From NCBI RefSeq assembly GCF_001280305.1, contig NZ_CP012623.1, forward strand, positions 3,472,001 through 3,536,000: DNA of 64,000 nucleotides, given 5' to 3'. The translations under genes were made by a program, and so were the position numbers. The DNA is from Hymenobacter sp. DG25A (GTDB taxonomy: Bacteria; Bacteroidota; Bacteroidia; Cytophagales; Hymenobacteraceae). The notes under the pieces were generated by a model. That model was given only the letters and a program-made list of their open reading frames with translations, was not told the DNA's origin and ran no database searches. Positions 9,799 through 17,847 of this stretch are shown here, piece after piece (the stretch's first letter is position 1; each line of letters begins with the position of its first letter).

Positions 9799-11442
9799 AT
9801 GCCGCTTCAGCAGCCTTTTCCTCAGCAACCACCGGTCTATGATGTCATTCTCATCGGGGCAGGCATCAACGGCGCTGGCATTGCGCACGATGCTGCCCAA
9901 CGCGGCCTGCAGGTGCTGCTGGTGGACAAAGGAGATATAGCCAGCGGCACCACCAGCTGGTCTACCCGCCTGATACACGGCGGATTGCGCTACCTGGAGC
10001 ACGCGGAGCTGGGATTGGTGCGGGAGTCGCTGCGGGAGCGGGAAACGCTGCTGCGCATAGCGCCCCATCTGGTGCACCCCTTGCCCTTGCTTGTACCCTT
10101 ATACCAGGGCGCCCGGCGCGGGCCGTTTACTATGCGGGTAGGCATGGTGGCCTACGATATGCTTTCCTGGGATAAGTCGCTGCCCCGGCACCAGATGCTT
10201 TTCCGCGCCGGCACCTTAGCCCGTGCGGAAGGTTTGCGTACCGAGGGCTTACAAGGCGGCGCGTTGTACTATGATGCCCAGGTAACGTTTCCCGAGCGCC
10301 TCACGGTAGAAAATGTGCTGGCGGCCCGGGCGCTGGGTGCCCAGGTGCTCACCTACACCCGCGCCGACCGCCTGCTGACCGAGCAGGGCCAGGTGCGCGG
10401 TATCACCTGCACCAACCTGCTGACCGGCGAGCAGCATACTGCCCACGCCCCGCTGGTGGTGAATGTGGCCGGCCCCTGGGTAGATGCTGTGCTGGCCGGT
10501 AAGTCCCCGGCCATTTCCCCGCTGGTGGCCGGCACCAAAGGCACGCACCTGGTAGTGGCGCCTTTTACAGGGGCACCGGCAGTAGGCCTATATGCCGAAG
10601 CCCATACGGATGGTCGCCCATTCTTCATTCTGCCCTGGAACAACCTCTACCTCATTGGCACCACCGACACGCGCTACACCGGCAGCCTGGACCAGATAGA
10701 AGCCACCGCGGATGAAATAGCCTATTTACTGGCCGAAACCAATCGGCTGTTTCCCCGGGCACGGCTTGCCCCGGAGCAGGTGTTGTATACCTATGCCGGG
10801 GTGCGGCCGCTGCCCTTTGTGCCGGCCGGCCGCGAGGCCGGTATTACCCGACGGCATTTCGTGCACCAGGACTCCGCGGGTATCAAAGGGCTGTTCTCAG
10901 TGGTAGGGGGCAAGCTCACCACCTATCGGAGTCTGGCCGAGGAAGTGGTGAATCTGTTATGCAAGCGCCTCGTGAAGCCCTGCGGTGCCTGTGCTACGGC
11001 ACATACGCCGTTGCCCGGCGCATTGCCCGCGGAGGAAACAGCCGGCTTTCAGCAGCAGTTGCTCAAGGAGTTTCCGGCTGTGCCCAAGGCCACCCTGGAG
11101 CGTCTGGTGCGCATTTACGGGCGGCGCACCGCCCAGTTGCTACACCTAGCCACTGCCACGCCTGACCTGCTCCAACCTCTCACGCCGGACTCGCCTACAT
11201 TGGCAGCCGAAATCGTGTTTGCCGTGCAGCAGGAGCAGGCCCAAACCCTAACCGACTGCCTGCTGCGCCGCACCATGCTGGGGCTGAATGCCGCCGCCGG
11301 GTTAGACGTGGCAGAGGCCGCCGCCGAAGTAGCCTGCCGACACCTTAACTGGACCGAAATGCAGGCGGCGGCGGAAGTAGCAGCTTACCGGAAGTATGTG
11401 CAGCGGTTTCACCCGCGTAGCCTGGTGGCCTCCCCGGCTTAA
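9799..11442 (+). CDS. glpD: FAD-dependent glycerol-3-phosphate dehydrogenase
   Basis: The enzyme oxidises sn-glycerol 3-phosphate to dihydroxyacetone phosphate and passes electrons to the quinone pool at the inner membrane. The 547-residue protein has the FAD-binding GAGING motif at residues 20-25 and the family stretch SGTTSWSTRLIHGGLRYLE soon after. The GTKGTHLVV and TDTRYTG segments and a C-terminal alpha-helical cap domain (TCLLRRTMLG-like region) are also as expected. It is slightly longer than E. coli GlpD (about 500). No glpF or glpK is adjacent, so it looks like a stand-alone respiratory dehydrogenase. Its stop codon overlaps that of the convergent carbonic anhydrase gene by 3 bases (11439-11442). 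Confidence 0.95.
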   Translation: MPLQQPFPQQPPVYDVILIGAGINGAGIAHDAAQRGLQVLLVDKGDIASGTTSWSTRLIHGGLRYLEHAELGLVRESLRERETLLRIAPHLVHPLPLLVPLYQGARRGPFTMRVGMVAYDMLSWDKSLPRHQMLFRAGTLARAEGLRTEGLQGGALYYDAQVTFPERLTVENVLAARALGAQVLTYTRADRLLTEQGQVRGITCTNLLTGEQHTAHAPLVVNVAGPWVDAVLAGKSPAISPLVAGTKGTHLVVAPFTGAPAVGLYAEAHTDGRPFFILPWNNLYLIGTTDTRYTGSLDQIEATADEIAYLLAETNRLFPRARLAPEQVLYTYAGVRPLPFVPAGREAGITRRHFVHQDSAGIKGLFSVVGGKLTTYRSLAEEVVNLLCKRLVKPCGACATAHTPLPGALPAEETAGFQQQLLKEFPAVPKATLERLVRIYGRRTAQLLHLATATPDLLQPLTPDSPTLAAEIVFAVQQEQAQTLTDCLLRRTMLGLNAAAGLDVAEAAAEVACRHLNWTEMQAAAEVAAYRKYVQRFHPRSLVASPA

Positions 11443-12086
11443 TGGTGAGACTGGCCCGTCAGGTTATAGATTTGCTGAATCTGCTGCAGGCGGGCTTTAA
11501 AATCGATTTTCAAATCAATCAGCTGCCCGTTGTGCAGGTCAAAAATCCAGCCTTCCACCTCCGGGTATCCTTTTTCCAGATAGCTCTGCTGCACCTCAGC
11601 GGTTTTAATGACGTTGATGCACTGCTCCAGCACGTTTAGCTCGGCCAGGCGCTTGTAGCGGGCCGTATCATCCGCTATCTGATTCAGCTCCTGGGCGTGC
11701 AGGCGGTACACGTCGCGGATGTTGCGCAGCCAGGGGTTCAGAATGCCCAGGTCCTTGCTTTCCATGGCGGCCCGCACGCCGCCGCACTGGTAGTGCCCGC
11801 ACACAATAATGCGCTTCACCTGCAGGTGCTCTATGGCGTAGTTGATAACCGACAGCACGTTCAGGTCGGTGTTGGGCACCACGTTGGCAATGTTGCGGTG
11901 CACGAATACCTCGCCCGCATCCAGACCCATAATCTCATTGGCCGGCACCCGCGAATCGGAGCAACCAATGAATAAATACTCGGGACGCTGCTCGCGGGAA
12001 AGCTTGATGAAAAAGTCCGGGTCCTGGGCCGTTTTCTGCGCCACCCACTGGCGGTTGTTCTCGAAGAGTTGTTCGTACGTTGTCAT
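11439..12086 (-). CDS. can: beta-class carbonic anhydrase
   Basis: The enzyme interconverts CO2 and bicarbonate in the cytoplasm, supplying bicarbonate to carboxylases and helping pH balance. The 215-residue protein carries the beta-class zinc ligands Cys42, His98 and Cys101 (motifs CSDSRVPANEI and CGHYQCGG) and the Asp44-Arg46 dyad. By my residue count these fall at the same positions as in E. coli Can. The ATG at 12086 is followed directly by the conserved helical N-terminus. It diverges from the TPR gene starting at 12159, with about 70 bases between them, and its 3' end overlaps glpD. Confidence 0.96.
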   Translation of the reverse strand: MTTYEQLFENNRQWVAQKTAQDPDFFIKLSREQRPEYLFIGCSDSRVPANEIMGLDAGEVFVHRNIANVVPNTDLNVLSVINYAIEHLQVKRIIVCGHYQCGGVRAAMESKDLGILNPWLRNIRDVYRLHAQELNQIADDTARYKRLAELNVLEQCINVIKTAEVQQSYLEKGYPEVEGWIFDLHNGQLIDLKIDFKARLQQIQQIYNLTGQSHH

Positions 12087-12158
12087 GGGGGCGCCAAAAT
12101 ACGTATACTAGTTCTGAACCCTGGCCGGGGCTGGCACAATTTTTCTATTGGCCCGTTT

Positions 12159-12641
12159 ATGTCGCAGTCCCTGGATGAATTGTTTGAGCTGCTGCGGAAG
12201 GCATCTGCCCCGGTAGAAATTGCCGCCGTGCAGCACGCTATTTGGGAAGTATGGCTCGACTCCGGCGACCCGGCCCTGAACAAGCACCTGGAAGAAGGCA
12301 TGCGGGCCCTGGCCGCCGAAGAATATACCCGGGCCATTGCGGAATTTACCCATTTAGTTGAGCAGCGCCCCACTTGGGCCGAAGGCTGGAACAAGCGCGC
12401 CACCGCCCACTATCTGCGGGGCGGCTACCGTGCCTCTCTGCTCGATATTCAGGAAACGCTGCGCCTTGAACCCCGCCACTTTGGTGCTCTGAGCGGCTGG
12501 GCCGGCATGCTCCAGTTGCTGGGCGATGAGCGCGGAGCACTGCGCATTCTGCAGCGCCTTGCGCGCCTGTGCCCGCAAATGCCCGGCCTGCAGGCGCGCA
12601 TCCGGGATTTGCGCGACCAGCTGCCCGAAGCAGATAATTAA
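12159..12641 (+). CDS. small TPR-repeat protein
   Basis: The 160-residue protein is mostly helical. TPR-like units are visible around EYTRAIAEFTHLVEQRPTWA, NKRATAHYLRGGYRASLLDI and LEPRHFGALSGWAGMLQLLG, the last followed by another helix pair (ALRILQRLARLCPQM). TPR proteins act as protein-protein adaptors; no enzyme motif is present and no signal peptide is seen, so it should be cytoplasmic. The ATG at 12159 starts the conserved MSQSLDELFELL helix; the frame extends 30 codons upstream, but that part overlaps the divergent can promoter and looks non-coding. Its partner is unknown. Confidence 0.8.
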   Translation: MSQSLDELFELLRKASAPVEIAAVQHAIWEVWLDSGDPALNKHLEEGMRALAAEEYTRAIAEFTHLVEQRPTWAEGWNKRATAHYLRGGYRASLLDIQETLRLEPRHFGALSGWAGMLQLLGDERGALRILQRLARLCPQMPGLQARIRDLRDQLPEADN

Positions 12642-12817
12642 CGGCCCGCCCAAAATCAGCCCAACTTGCTCACGGAGTAGCCGGTTCTCGGGCGAAAACT
12701 CCCTGATTTGTGAGCGGCTAAGTGGCTGTATTCTTGCGGAGTTAAATTCAATTTTTGTATATTTCCCGGATAAATGGCAGAGTGTGTTCTGGTCCTTTAG
12801 CCAAGCCATTTCTTTAG

Positions 12818-12844
12818 TTGAAGACGGAAGCCTCTGATAATTTG
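12818..12844 (+). promoter_or_regulatory. candidate promoter of the TonB-C protein gene
   Basis: TTG at 12818-12820 and TAATTTG at 12838-12844 are 17 bases apart, close to the Bacteroidota TTTG-N19-TAnnTTTG pattern but one base short in the -7 box. The leader to the ATG at 12926 would be about 75 nt. The rest of the 12642-12925 gap shows no gene. Confidence 0.3.
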
Positions 12845-12925
12845 CAGGAAAGCGCTTTTTGGAAGTTGGCTAGAAATAGAACAAAACAAGTAAAAATTTT
12901 CCCACCCACCCTTTTATATCGAGCT

Positions 12926-13498
12926 ATGGCCCGTTCTTTACTTCTTCTTTTTTTCTTTTTGTGTTGCCTTTGCCAAAGTAGTCTGGCCCAGCGCGTTCGT
13001 AAAACCGAATACGAAAGTGGCACGATAGAAAAAGGCAATAAAGTAGGCGTTTGGGAGTACTACGCCTACACCCGCGACGGGACGCAGGTGCTGGCCCAGA
13101 AGTACGACCACAGCAAAAACAAGCTGCTTTTCTACCGCCCGGTAGAAGACCGGGTGTATCAGGTTAAGGAAAAAAATGCTTGGACAAACGGCCGGGTTGA
13201 TCAGCCGCCGCTGTTTTTGGGCGGCGATGCGCTGCTGGGTACCTACGTCAGCAAGCTGAACTACCCCACCATGGCCCAGGACAAGAATGTGCAGGGTAAA
13301 GTCATTGTTACGTTTGTGATTGATACCCTGGGGCAGGCCTCAGATTATCACGTGCTGCTGGGCATTGGCGCCGGCTGCGACGAGGAAGCCATGCGGGTAG
13401 CGAAAAACATACCGCAGCAGTGGATTCCGGCCCGCCGGGGCAGCCATGCCGTACCAGTGGTGTACGAAATGCCCTTCAACTTTCGCCTAAAGCCCTAA
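12926..13498 (+). CDS. secreted protein with TonB C-terminal domain
   Basis: The 190-residue protein has an N-terminal signal peptide (MARSLLLLFFFLCCLCQSSLAQ) and a short region with a MORN-like sentence (ESGTIEKGNKVGVWEYYAYTRDG). A TonB C-terminal domain covers about residues 95-190: YPTMAQDKNVQGKVIVTFVID, then a conserved CDEEAMRVAKNIPQQWIPAR. In Bacteroidota such domains often occur on periplasmic proteins without ExbB/ExbD next to them; they may bind TonB-box regions or act as general adaptors. A true energy-transducing TonB would keep an N-terminal membrane anchor, and here cleavage seems likely, so energy coupling is doubtful. The frame extends 36 codons upstream, but the signal peptide fixes the start. 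Confidence 0.82.
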   Translation: MARSLLLLFFFLCCLCQSSLAQRVRKTEYESGTIEKGNKVGVWEYYAYTRDGTQVLAQKYDHSKNKLLFYRPVEDRVYQVKEKNAWTNGRVDQPPLFLGGDALLGTYVSKLNYPTMAQDKNVQGKVIVTFVIDTLGQASDYHVLLGIGAGCDEEAMRVAKNIPQQWIPARRGSHAVPVVYEMPFNFRLKP

Positions 13499-13540
13499 GC
13501 GACTATATCCCCGGGGGCCATTAGGCCGTATGTTAGCGCT

Positions 13541-14080
13541 ATGAAAATGAACTTATTCCGCTTTCTGCCTGCTACGGCGCTATTGGGTACCCTGGTACTT
13601 ACCTCCGCCTGCGATTCAACTCCCCGCGAGCGACAGGAAGCCGTACGCCAGGAAGTACGCGAACTGGATACCCTGGCCGAGAGAGCAGCGCAGAAAGCCA
13701 AAACAGCCGCCAGCCGGGCCAGCCGCTGGGATTCTGCCTCCCGCGCCCGCAACCGGCAGCCGCTGGATACCGGCGCCACCAGCGCCTTCACGCAGCAGTT
13801 GCTGGGCACCTACGCCAATATTGAGCAGCTCACGGTAGAAAACATAGAGCCTGCCTACACGCAGCTGCTGCGCCAGACGCGCACCCTGCGCCGGCAATGG
13901 ACGCAGCGCGACTGGGACTATGCCACCGCCATCTATCGCCGCCTCAATAACCGGCTGCAGCAGATCCGCCTGGATCTGCGCGCCCGCGATGAGCTCCGCA
14001 TCCGGGCCCTGCAGGCCGAGTTTGTCACCATGGAAACCAGCCGGGACGTGAAAGACCTCGGCAAAGTAGTGGCCGAATAA
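13541..14080 (+). CDS. small coiled-coil lipoprotein of unknown function
   Basis: The 179-residue protein has a lipoprotein signal ending LTSAC with Cys24. The rest is charged and helical, rich in Arg, Gln, Glu and Ala with heptad-like spacing (ERQEAVRQEVRELDTLAERAAQKA ... is one such stretch), which suggests a coiled coil. I do not recognise a family. It follows the TonB-C gene by 42 bases on the same strand and is closed by a strong terminator, so the two may be co-transcribed. A periplasm-facing structural or envelope role is a guess from topology only. Confidence 0.75.
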   Translation: MKMNLFRFLPATALLGTLVLTSACDSTPRERQEAVRQEVRELDTLAERAAQKAKTAASRASRWDSASRARNRQPLDTGATSAFTQQLLGTYANIEQLTVENIEPAYTQLLRQTRTLRRQWTQRDWDYATAIYRRLNNRLQQIRLDLRARDELRIRALQAEFVTMETSRDVKDLGKVVAE

Positions 14081-14103
14081 CACCGTTTCAAATCAAGGCA
14101 TAC

Positions 14104-14130
14104 AAGCCCCGCTTCGGCGGGGCTTTTTTT
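14104..14130 (+). terminator. intrinsic terminator after the lipoprotein gene
   Basis: A 9-bp GC-rich stem AAGCCCCGC (14104-14112) with 14117-14125 closes on a TTCG tetraloop and is followed by a run of seven T. Confidence 0.92.
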
Positions 14131-14337
14131 GTGGTCATGAGGCCCGATGGGTGGGCAGCCGGAGCGGCCATATTCCGGGCCAGGGTTTAGCTATAGCAAA
14201 TGAGCAAAAAAACTGCACATTTCGTTGATAACCAGCTAAAAAACGCGCTACTTACCTACCCTCTTAGCGAATGACCCGGCTTCGTAAGAAAGTACACGCT
14301 CGTACCCGGGTATCCCACCATTTACACCCCCCTATTC

Positions 14338-15738
14338 ATGGCAGTAGCTTCTTTTCTGGACCGCAGTCATAGCGTGGCCGGCCCCGGATACAGCCGCTGG
14401 CTGGTACCGCCCGCGGCCCTGGCCATTCACCTGGCTATTGGCCAGGCCTATGCTTTCAGCGTCTTCAAAAAACCCATGGGGGCCCTCATCAGCGGCAACG
14501 TAGATGCCCCCGCCCCCACGGACTGGACGCCCGGCCAGCTGGCCGTTATCTTCTCCATTGCCATTGTGCTGCTGGGCCTTTCGGCCGCGGTGTTTGGCAA
14601 ATGGCTGGAGCGGGTAGGTCCGCGCAAGGCCATGATGGCTTCGGCACTATGCTTTGGCGGCGGCTTTCTAATCTCGGCCCTGGGTGTAAGCCTACATAGC
14701 ATCTGGCTGGTGTATTTTGGCTACGGCTTTGTAGGCGGCATCGGCCTGGGCATCGGCTATATCTCGCCGGTCAGCACCCTGATCAAATGGTTTCCTGACC
14801 GGCCCGGCGTGGCTACGGGCATGGCCATCATGGGCTTTGGGGGCGGCGCCATGATTGGCTCTCCGCTGGCCGTAGCCCTCATGTCGTACTTCAAAGACAC
14901 GGCCCCTATGGGCGTAGCACCCACGTTCATTACCATGGGCCTGATTTATCTGGCATTTATGATGGTGGGCGTATTCACCATACGGGTGCCCGCCGAGGGC
15001 TGGAAACCAGCCGGCTACGTGCCCAATGCCCAGCGCAGCGCTCTGATTACCACGGCCAATGTAGACGCCGACACCGCTATTAAAACGCCGCAGTTCTGGC
15101 TGCTGTGGGTAGTGCTGTGTATGAACGTAACCGCCGGCATTGGCGTGCTGGAATCGGCCTCGCCGCTCATTCAGGACTCCTTCTCCGATGCGGCAATGGG
15201 CGCGGGCAAGGGCGTAACGGCGGCGGCCGCCGCCGGCTTTGTGGGCCTGCTCAGCTTGTTTAACCTGCTGGGTCGCTTCTTCTGGTCGTCGGCCTCGGAT
15301 AAGCTGGGGCGCAAGCCTACCTACATGATTTACTTTGGCTTAGGCATTGCCCTGTATGCGCTGGTGCCCACGCTGGCCGCTAACGCCTCGCTCACGCTAT
15401 TTGTAGTAGCCTGCTGCGTGATTTTGAGCATGTACGGCGGTGGTTTTTCCACTGTTCCAGCGTATCTGCGCGACTTGTTTGGCACCATGCAGGTAGGCGC
15501 CATTCACGGGCGGTTGCTCACCGCCTGGTCTACGGCCGGGGTATTAGGTCCGCTGCTGGTGAACTACTTACGGGATAGTCAGAAGGCTAAAGGCCTGGTA
15601 GGTGCGGCGGCTTACCAAAGCGTGTTTTACACCATGGCGGGCCTGCTGGTGGTTGGCTTTCTGGCCAACCTGATGATAAAAGCCGTGGATGCTCGCTACC
15701 ACGTGAAAGAAACTGCCACCCCCAAAGTGGCGGCCTGA
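14338..15738 (+). CDS. OFA-family MFS transporter (oxalate/formate antiporter type)
   Basis: The 466-residue inner-membrane protein has about 12 hydrophobic segments. The first loop has the form FGKWLERVGPRKAMM, the MFS motif A between helices 2 and 3, and the second half repeats it as SDKLGRKPTYM. The stretch GYISPVSTLIKWFPDRPGVATG is typical of the OFA (oxalate:formate antiporter) family. Its substrate is probably a small mono- or dicarboxylate. The position at the edge of a molybdenum/formate-dehydrogenase-like gene set makes formate or oxalate plausible, but this is inference. A 48-codon gene follows 43 bases downstream and is probably its small partner. Confidence 0.88.
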   Translation: MAVASFLDRSHSVAGPGYSRWLVPPAALAIHLAIGQAYAFSVFKKPMGALISGNVDAPAPTDWTPGQLAVIFSIAIVLLGLSAAVFGKWLERVGPRKAMMASALCFGGGFLISALGVSLHSIWLVYFGYGFVGGIGLGIGYISPVSTLIKWFPDRPGVATGMAIMGFGGGAMIGSPLAVALMSYFKDTAPMGVAPTFITMGLIYLAFMMVGVFTIRVPAEGWKPAGYVPNAQRSALITTANVDADTAIKTPQFWLLWVVLCMNVTAGIGVLESASPLIQDSFSDAAMGAGKGVTAAAAAGFVGLLSLFNLLGRFFWSSASDKLGRKPTYMIYFGLGIALYALVPTLAANASLTLFVVACCVILSMYGGGFSTVPAYLRDLFGTMQVGAIHGRLLTAWSTAGVLGPLLVNYLRDSQKAKGLVGAAAYQSVFYTMAGLLVVGFLANLMIKAVDARYHVKETATPKVAA

Positions 15739-15781
15739 TTTCTCCCGCGTGTTCGTCTTTTACTTTTAAGTCACTTTGCTG

Positions 15782-15928
15782 ATGGAAACCAGAATAAACC
15801 CGGCCCCCGCGGCCGATGCTACCCCTACCTCCACTCTGAAGCTGGTGCTGGCTTGGCTCTACGTGGGCATTCCCCTGCTATGGGGGGTGTCGCAAACCTT
15901 CATAAAGGCGCTGGACCTCTTTAAGTAA
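15782..15928 (+). CDS. 48-residue single-span membrane protein, putative MFS small subunit
   Basis: A complete small gene, ATG to TAA, sits 43 bases after the MFS gene and just before a very strong hairpin. The protein has a polar, Pro/Ala/Thr-rich N-terminus (about 18 residues), one hydrophobic span (LKLVLAWLYVGIPLLWGVSQ) and a short basic tail (TFIKALDLFK). Short proteins of this design are encoded after OFA-type transporters in other bacteria and are annotated there as MFS transporter small subunits; I rely on memory for that link. The Trp/Pro-rich helix could pack against the transporter. Position, hydrophobic profile and the shared terminator support a real gene and one operon. Confidence 0.75.
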   Translation: METRINPAPAADATPTSTLKLVLAWLYVGIPLLWGVSQTFIKALDLFK

Positions 15929-15933
15929 GCGCC

Positions 15934-15993
15934 GCCCGCCCACCGAAAACGCCCCTGGATATGTCTATCCAGGGGCGTTTTCGGTGGGCGGGC
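15934..15993. terminator. 28-bp perfect hairpin, bidirectional terminator
   Basis: The two arms 15934-15961 and 15966-15993 are perfectly complementary over 28 bases around a TGTC loop. The inner 12 bp (GGGGCG side followed by TTTT) alone would act as a terminator for either strand. It separates the convergent MFS operon and moeA. Confidence 0.88.
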
Positions 15994-16019
15994 AGTTGGG
16001 TTCTGTACAGCCAAGCTAC

Positions 16020-17237
16020 TTAGCGAAACCGCCATACCGGCCAGACGCTGCCGGCCGCAAAGAGTTCGGTTTCCGCCGGCAGCTCCAGAAAACCGTCGCT
16101 GGAGAGCAGGCTGGCCAGGTCGCCGGAGCCGCCGGCGCGTTCGGGCGTGGCCAGCAGGCGGCCGTCGGGTCCGCTAGTCAGGCTCACCAATAAGAAGTGC
16201 GTCAGGCGCGGGCGGAACGTTACTTCCTGGGTAAGCACCGCGTAGGTTGGGGCCGGCAGGAGGGCGGCTGGTTGCTGCACAGCCTGCAGCCACGGCTGCG
16301 CATAGCGGTAGTAATTCACGAAAGTGGATACCGGATTACCGGGCAGGGCAAAGACCACGGCCCCCTGCGGGTACCGGCCAAACCAGAACGGCTTGCCCGG
16401 CCGTTGCTGCACTTCATGGAACAGCTCTTCGGCCCCGGCATCCTGCAGAGCCTGGGGTAGAAAATCGGCTTTGCCCTTGGATACGCCCCCGCTTAATAGC
16501 ACCGCATCATATTCCCGCAGCAGCGGCGGCAAACCCGCCTGAAGCGCCGCCATATCATCATCAAAATGAAAAATACTGACCAGGGCACTCGCCTGCTGCG
16601 CCGCGGCCTGCAGCATGTAAGCGTTGGAGCGCCGGATCTGGTGGGGCAGGGGCGTATCGGCAATGGCTACCAGCTCATCACCGGTACTGACCACGGCTAC
16701 TTTGGGGCGGCGCGTAACGGCTAATGTGGCAGCGCCAATGGTGGCGGCTACGGCCAGCTCCGCCGCGCCCAACAACGTGCCGGCGGGCAGCAGCAGGTCG
16801 CCCTGGCGGCGGTCGGCGGCGCGGGGGTGTACGTTGTGGCCGGGGGCCGGCGGGGGCACTTGTAAGGTAGCGCTGCGGGTTCCGTTAGTGGGTTCCGTGA
16901 GAGTCAGGTCCTCGTAGCGCACCACGGTATCGGTGCCGGGCGGCAGGGCAGCGCCGGTCATGATTTCGATGGCGGCGCCGGGCTGCTGCAGGGGCAGGGG
17001 CGGCTGCCCGGCCAGTTGGGTGCGCTCAATAGGGAAGGTGAGCTGACCGGCAGCCACGGCGGCAAAGGCTACGGCAATGCCATCCATGGCCACCCGATTG
17101 AAGGGCGGAAAGTCGCGGTCGGCGTACAGCGGTTCGCGCAGCACCCGGCCCAGCGCCTCCGGCAGTGGTATCGTTTCGGCGGGCAGGGGACGGACGGTGG
17201 ACAGTACGCGGCGGGTAGCTTCGTCAACAGTGAGCAT
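16020..17237 (-). CDS. moeA: molybdopterin molybdenumtransferase
   Basis: MoeA inserts molybdate into adenylylated molybdopterin to give the molybdenum cofactor. The 405-residue protein has the family order. The N-terminal domain contains DFPPFNRVAMDGIAV, an IMTGAALPPGTDTVVRYED segment follows, the MPT-binding domain contains VVSTGDELV and LLSGGVSKGKADF, and VFALPGNPVSTFV and a C-terminal beta domain complete it. The ATG at 17237 begins MLTVDEATRRVL, the usual start of MoeA; a start 7 codons upstream is also possible. It diverges from moaC (112 bases apart) and converges on the MFS operon. A degraded 3' part of another moeA lies at 61157-61520. Confidence 0.95.
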   Translation of the reverse strand: MLTVDEATRRVLSTVRPLPAETIPLPEALGRVLREPLYADRDFPPFNRVAMDGIAVAFAAVAAGQLTFPIERTQLAGQPPLPLQQPGAAIEIMTGAALPPGTDTVVRYEDLTLTEPTNGTRSATLQVPPPAPGHNVHPRAADRRQGDLLLPAGTLLGAAELAVAATIGAATLAVTRRPKVAVVSTGDELVAIADTPLPHQIRRSNAYMLQAAAQQASALVSIFHFDDDMAALQAGLPPLLREYDAVLLSGGVSKGKADFLPQALQDAGAEELFHEVQQRPGKPFWFGRYPQGAVVFALPGNPVSTFVNYYRYAQPWLQAVQQPAALLPAPTYAVLTQEVTFRPRLTHFLLVSLTSGPDGRLLATPERAGGSGDLASLLSSDGFLELPAETELFAAGSVWPVWRFR

Positions 17238-17349
17238 AAAGCAGGTAATTTGCAGCAACGAGCCCAGCGTAAGCCGTATACCTTTTCAGTGGTTTCCGGT
17301 TATTTCTGCACCCCGGCGCAAGCTAAAGCTTCCGCCTCATTTCTTTTGT

Positions 17350-17847
17350 ATGGCTGATTCTCCTTCCAAGCTCACCCACCTGAATGCCGCAGGGCAGCCC
17401 GCCATGGTCGATGTTGGGGCCAAGGCCGTTACGCGGCGCGTAGCCCGGGCCCGCAGCCGTGTGCTGGTGGGCGCTGATATTCTGCGGCTGGTGCAGCACG
17501 GCGACCTGCCCACGCGCAAAGGCCCGGTGTTTCAAACGGCTATTCTGGCCGGCATTATGGCCGCCAAGAAAACATCTGATTTGATTCCCTTGTGTCACCC
17601 TATGGGGCTGGATGACTGCCAGGTGCACATCCGGGTGTACGAGCCGGATACCATCGTCATTGAGTGCGTGGCTTCCGTAACCGGAAAAACCGGCGTGGAA
17701 ATGGAAGCCCTGATCGGCGCTTCGGTGGCCGCCCTGACGGTGTACGACATGTGCAAGGCGCTTTCGCACAACATCATTATCCAGGAAACCCGCCTGTTGT
17801 CCAAGACCGGGGGTAAACAGGATTTTCACTATTCCGACGATGAATAA
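17350..17847 (+). CDS. moaC: cyclic pyranopterin monophosphate synthase accessory protein
   Basis: MoaC works with MoaA to turn GTP into cyclic pyranopterin monophosphate, the first step of molybdopterin synthesis. The 165-residue protein shows THLNAAGQPAMVDVGAKAVTRR at the start and then KGPVFQTAILAGIMAAKKTSDLIPLCHP. It also has TGVEMEALIGASVAALTVYDMCKALS; the LCHP and GVEMEA motifs line the active site. A longer frame runs upstream, but it overlaps the moeA promoter and N-terminus, and the ATG at 17350 fits the family. The end overlaps the start of the next gene by 8 bases, indicating translational coupling. Confidence 0.96.
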   Translation: MADSPSKLTHLNAAGQPAMVDVGAKAVTRRVARARSRVLVGADILRLVQHGDLPTRKGPVFQTAILAGIMAAKKTSDLIPLCHPMGLDDCQVHIRVYEPDTIVIECVASVTGKTGVEMEALIGASVAALTVYDMCKALSHNIIIQETRLLSKTGGKQDFHYSDDE

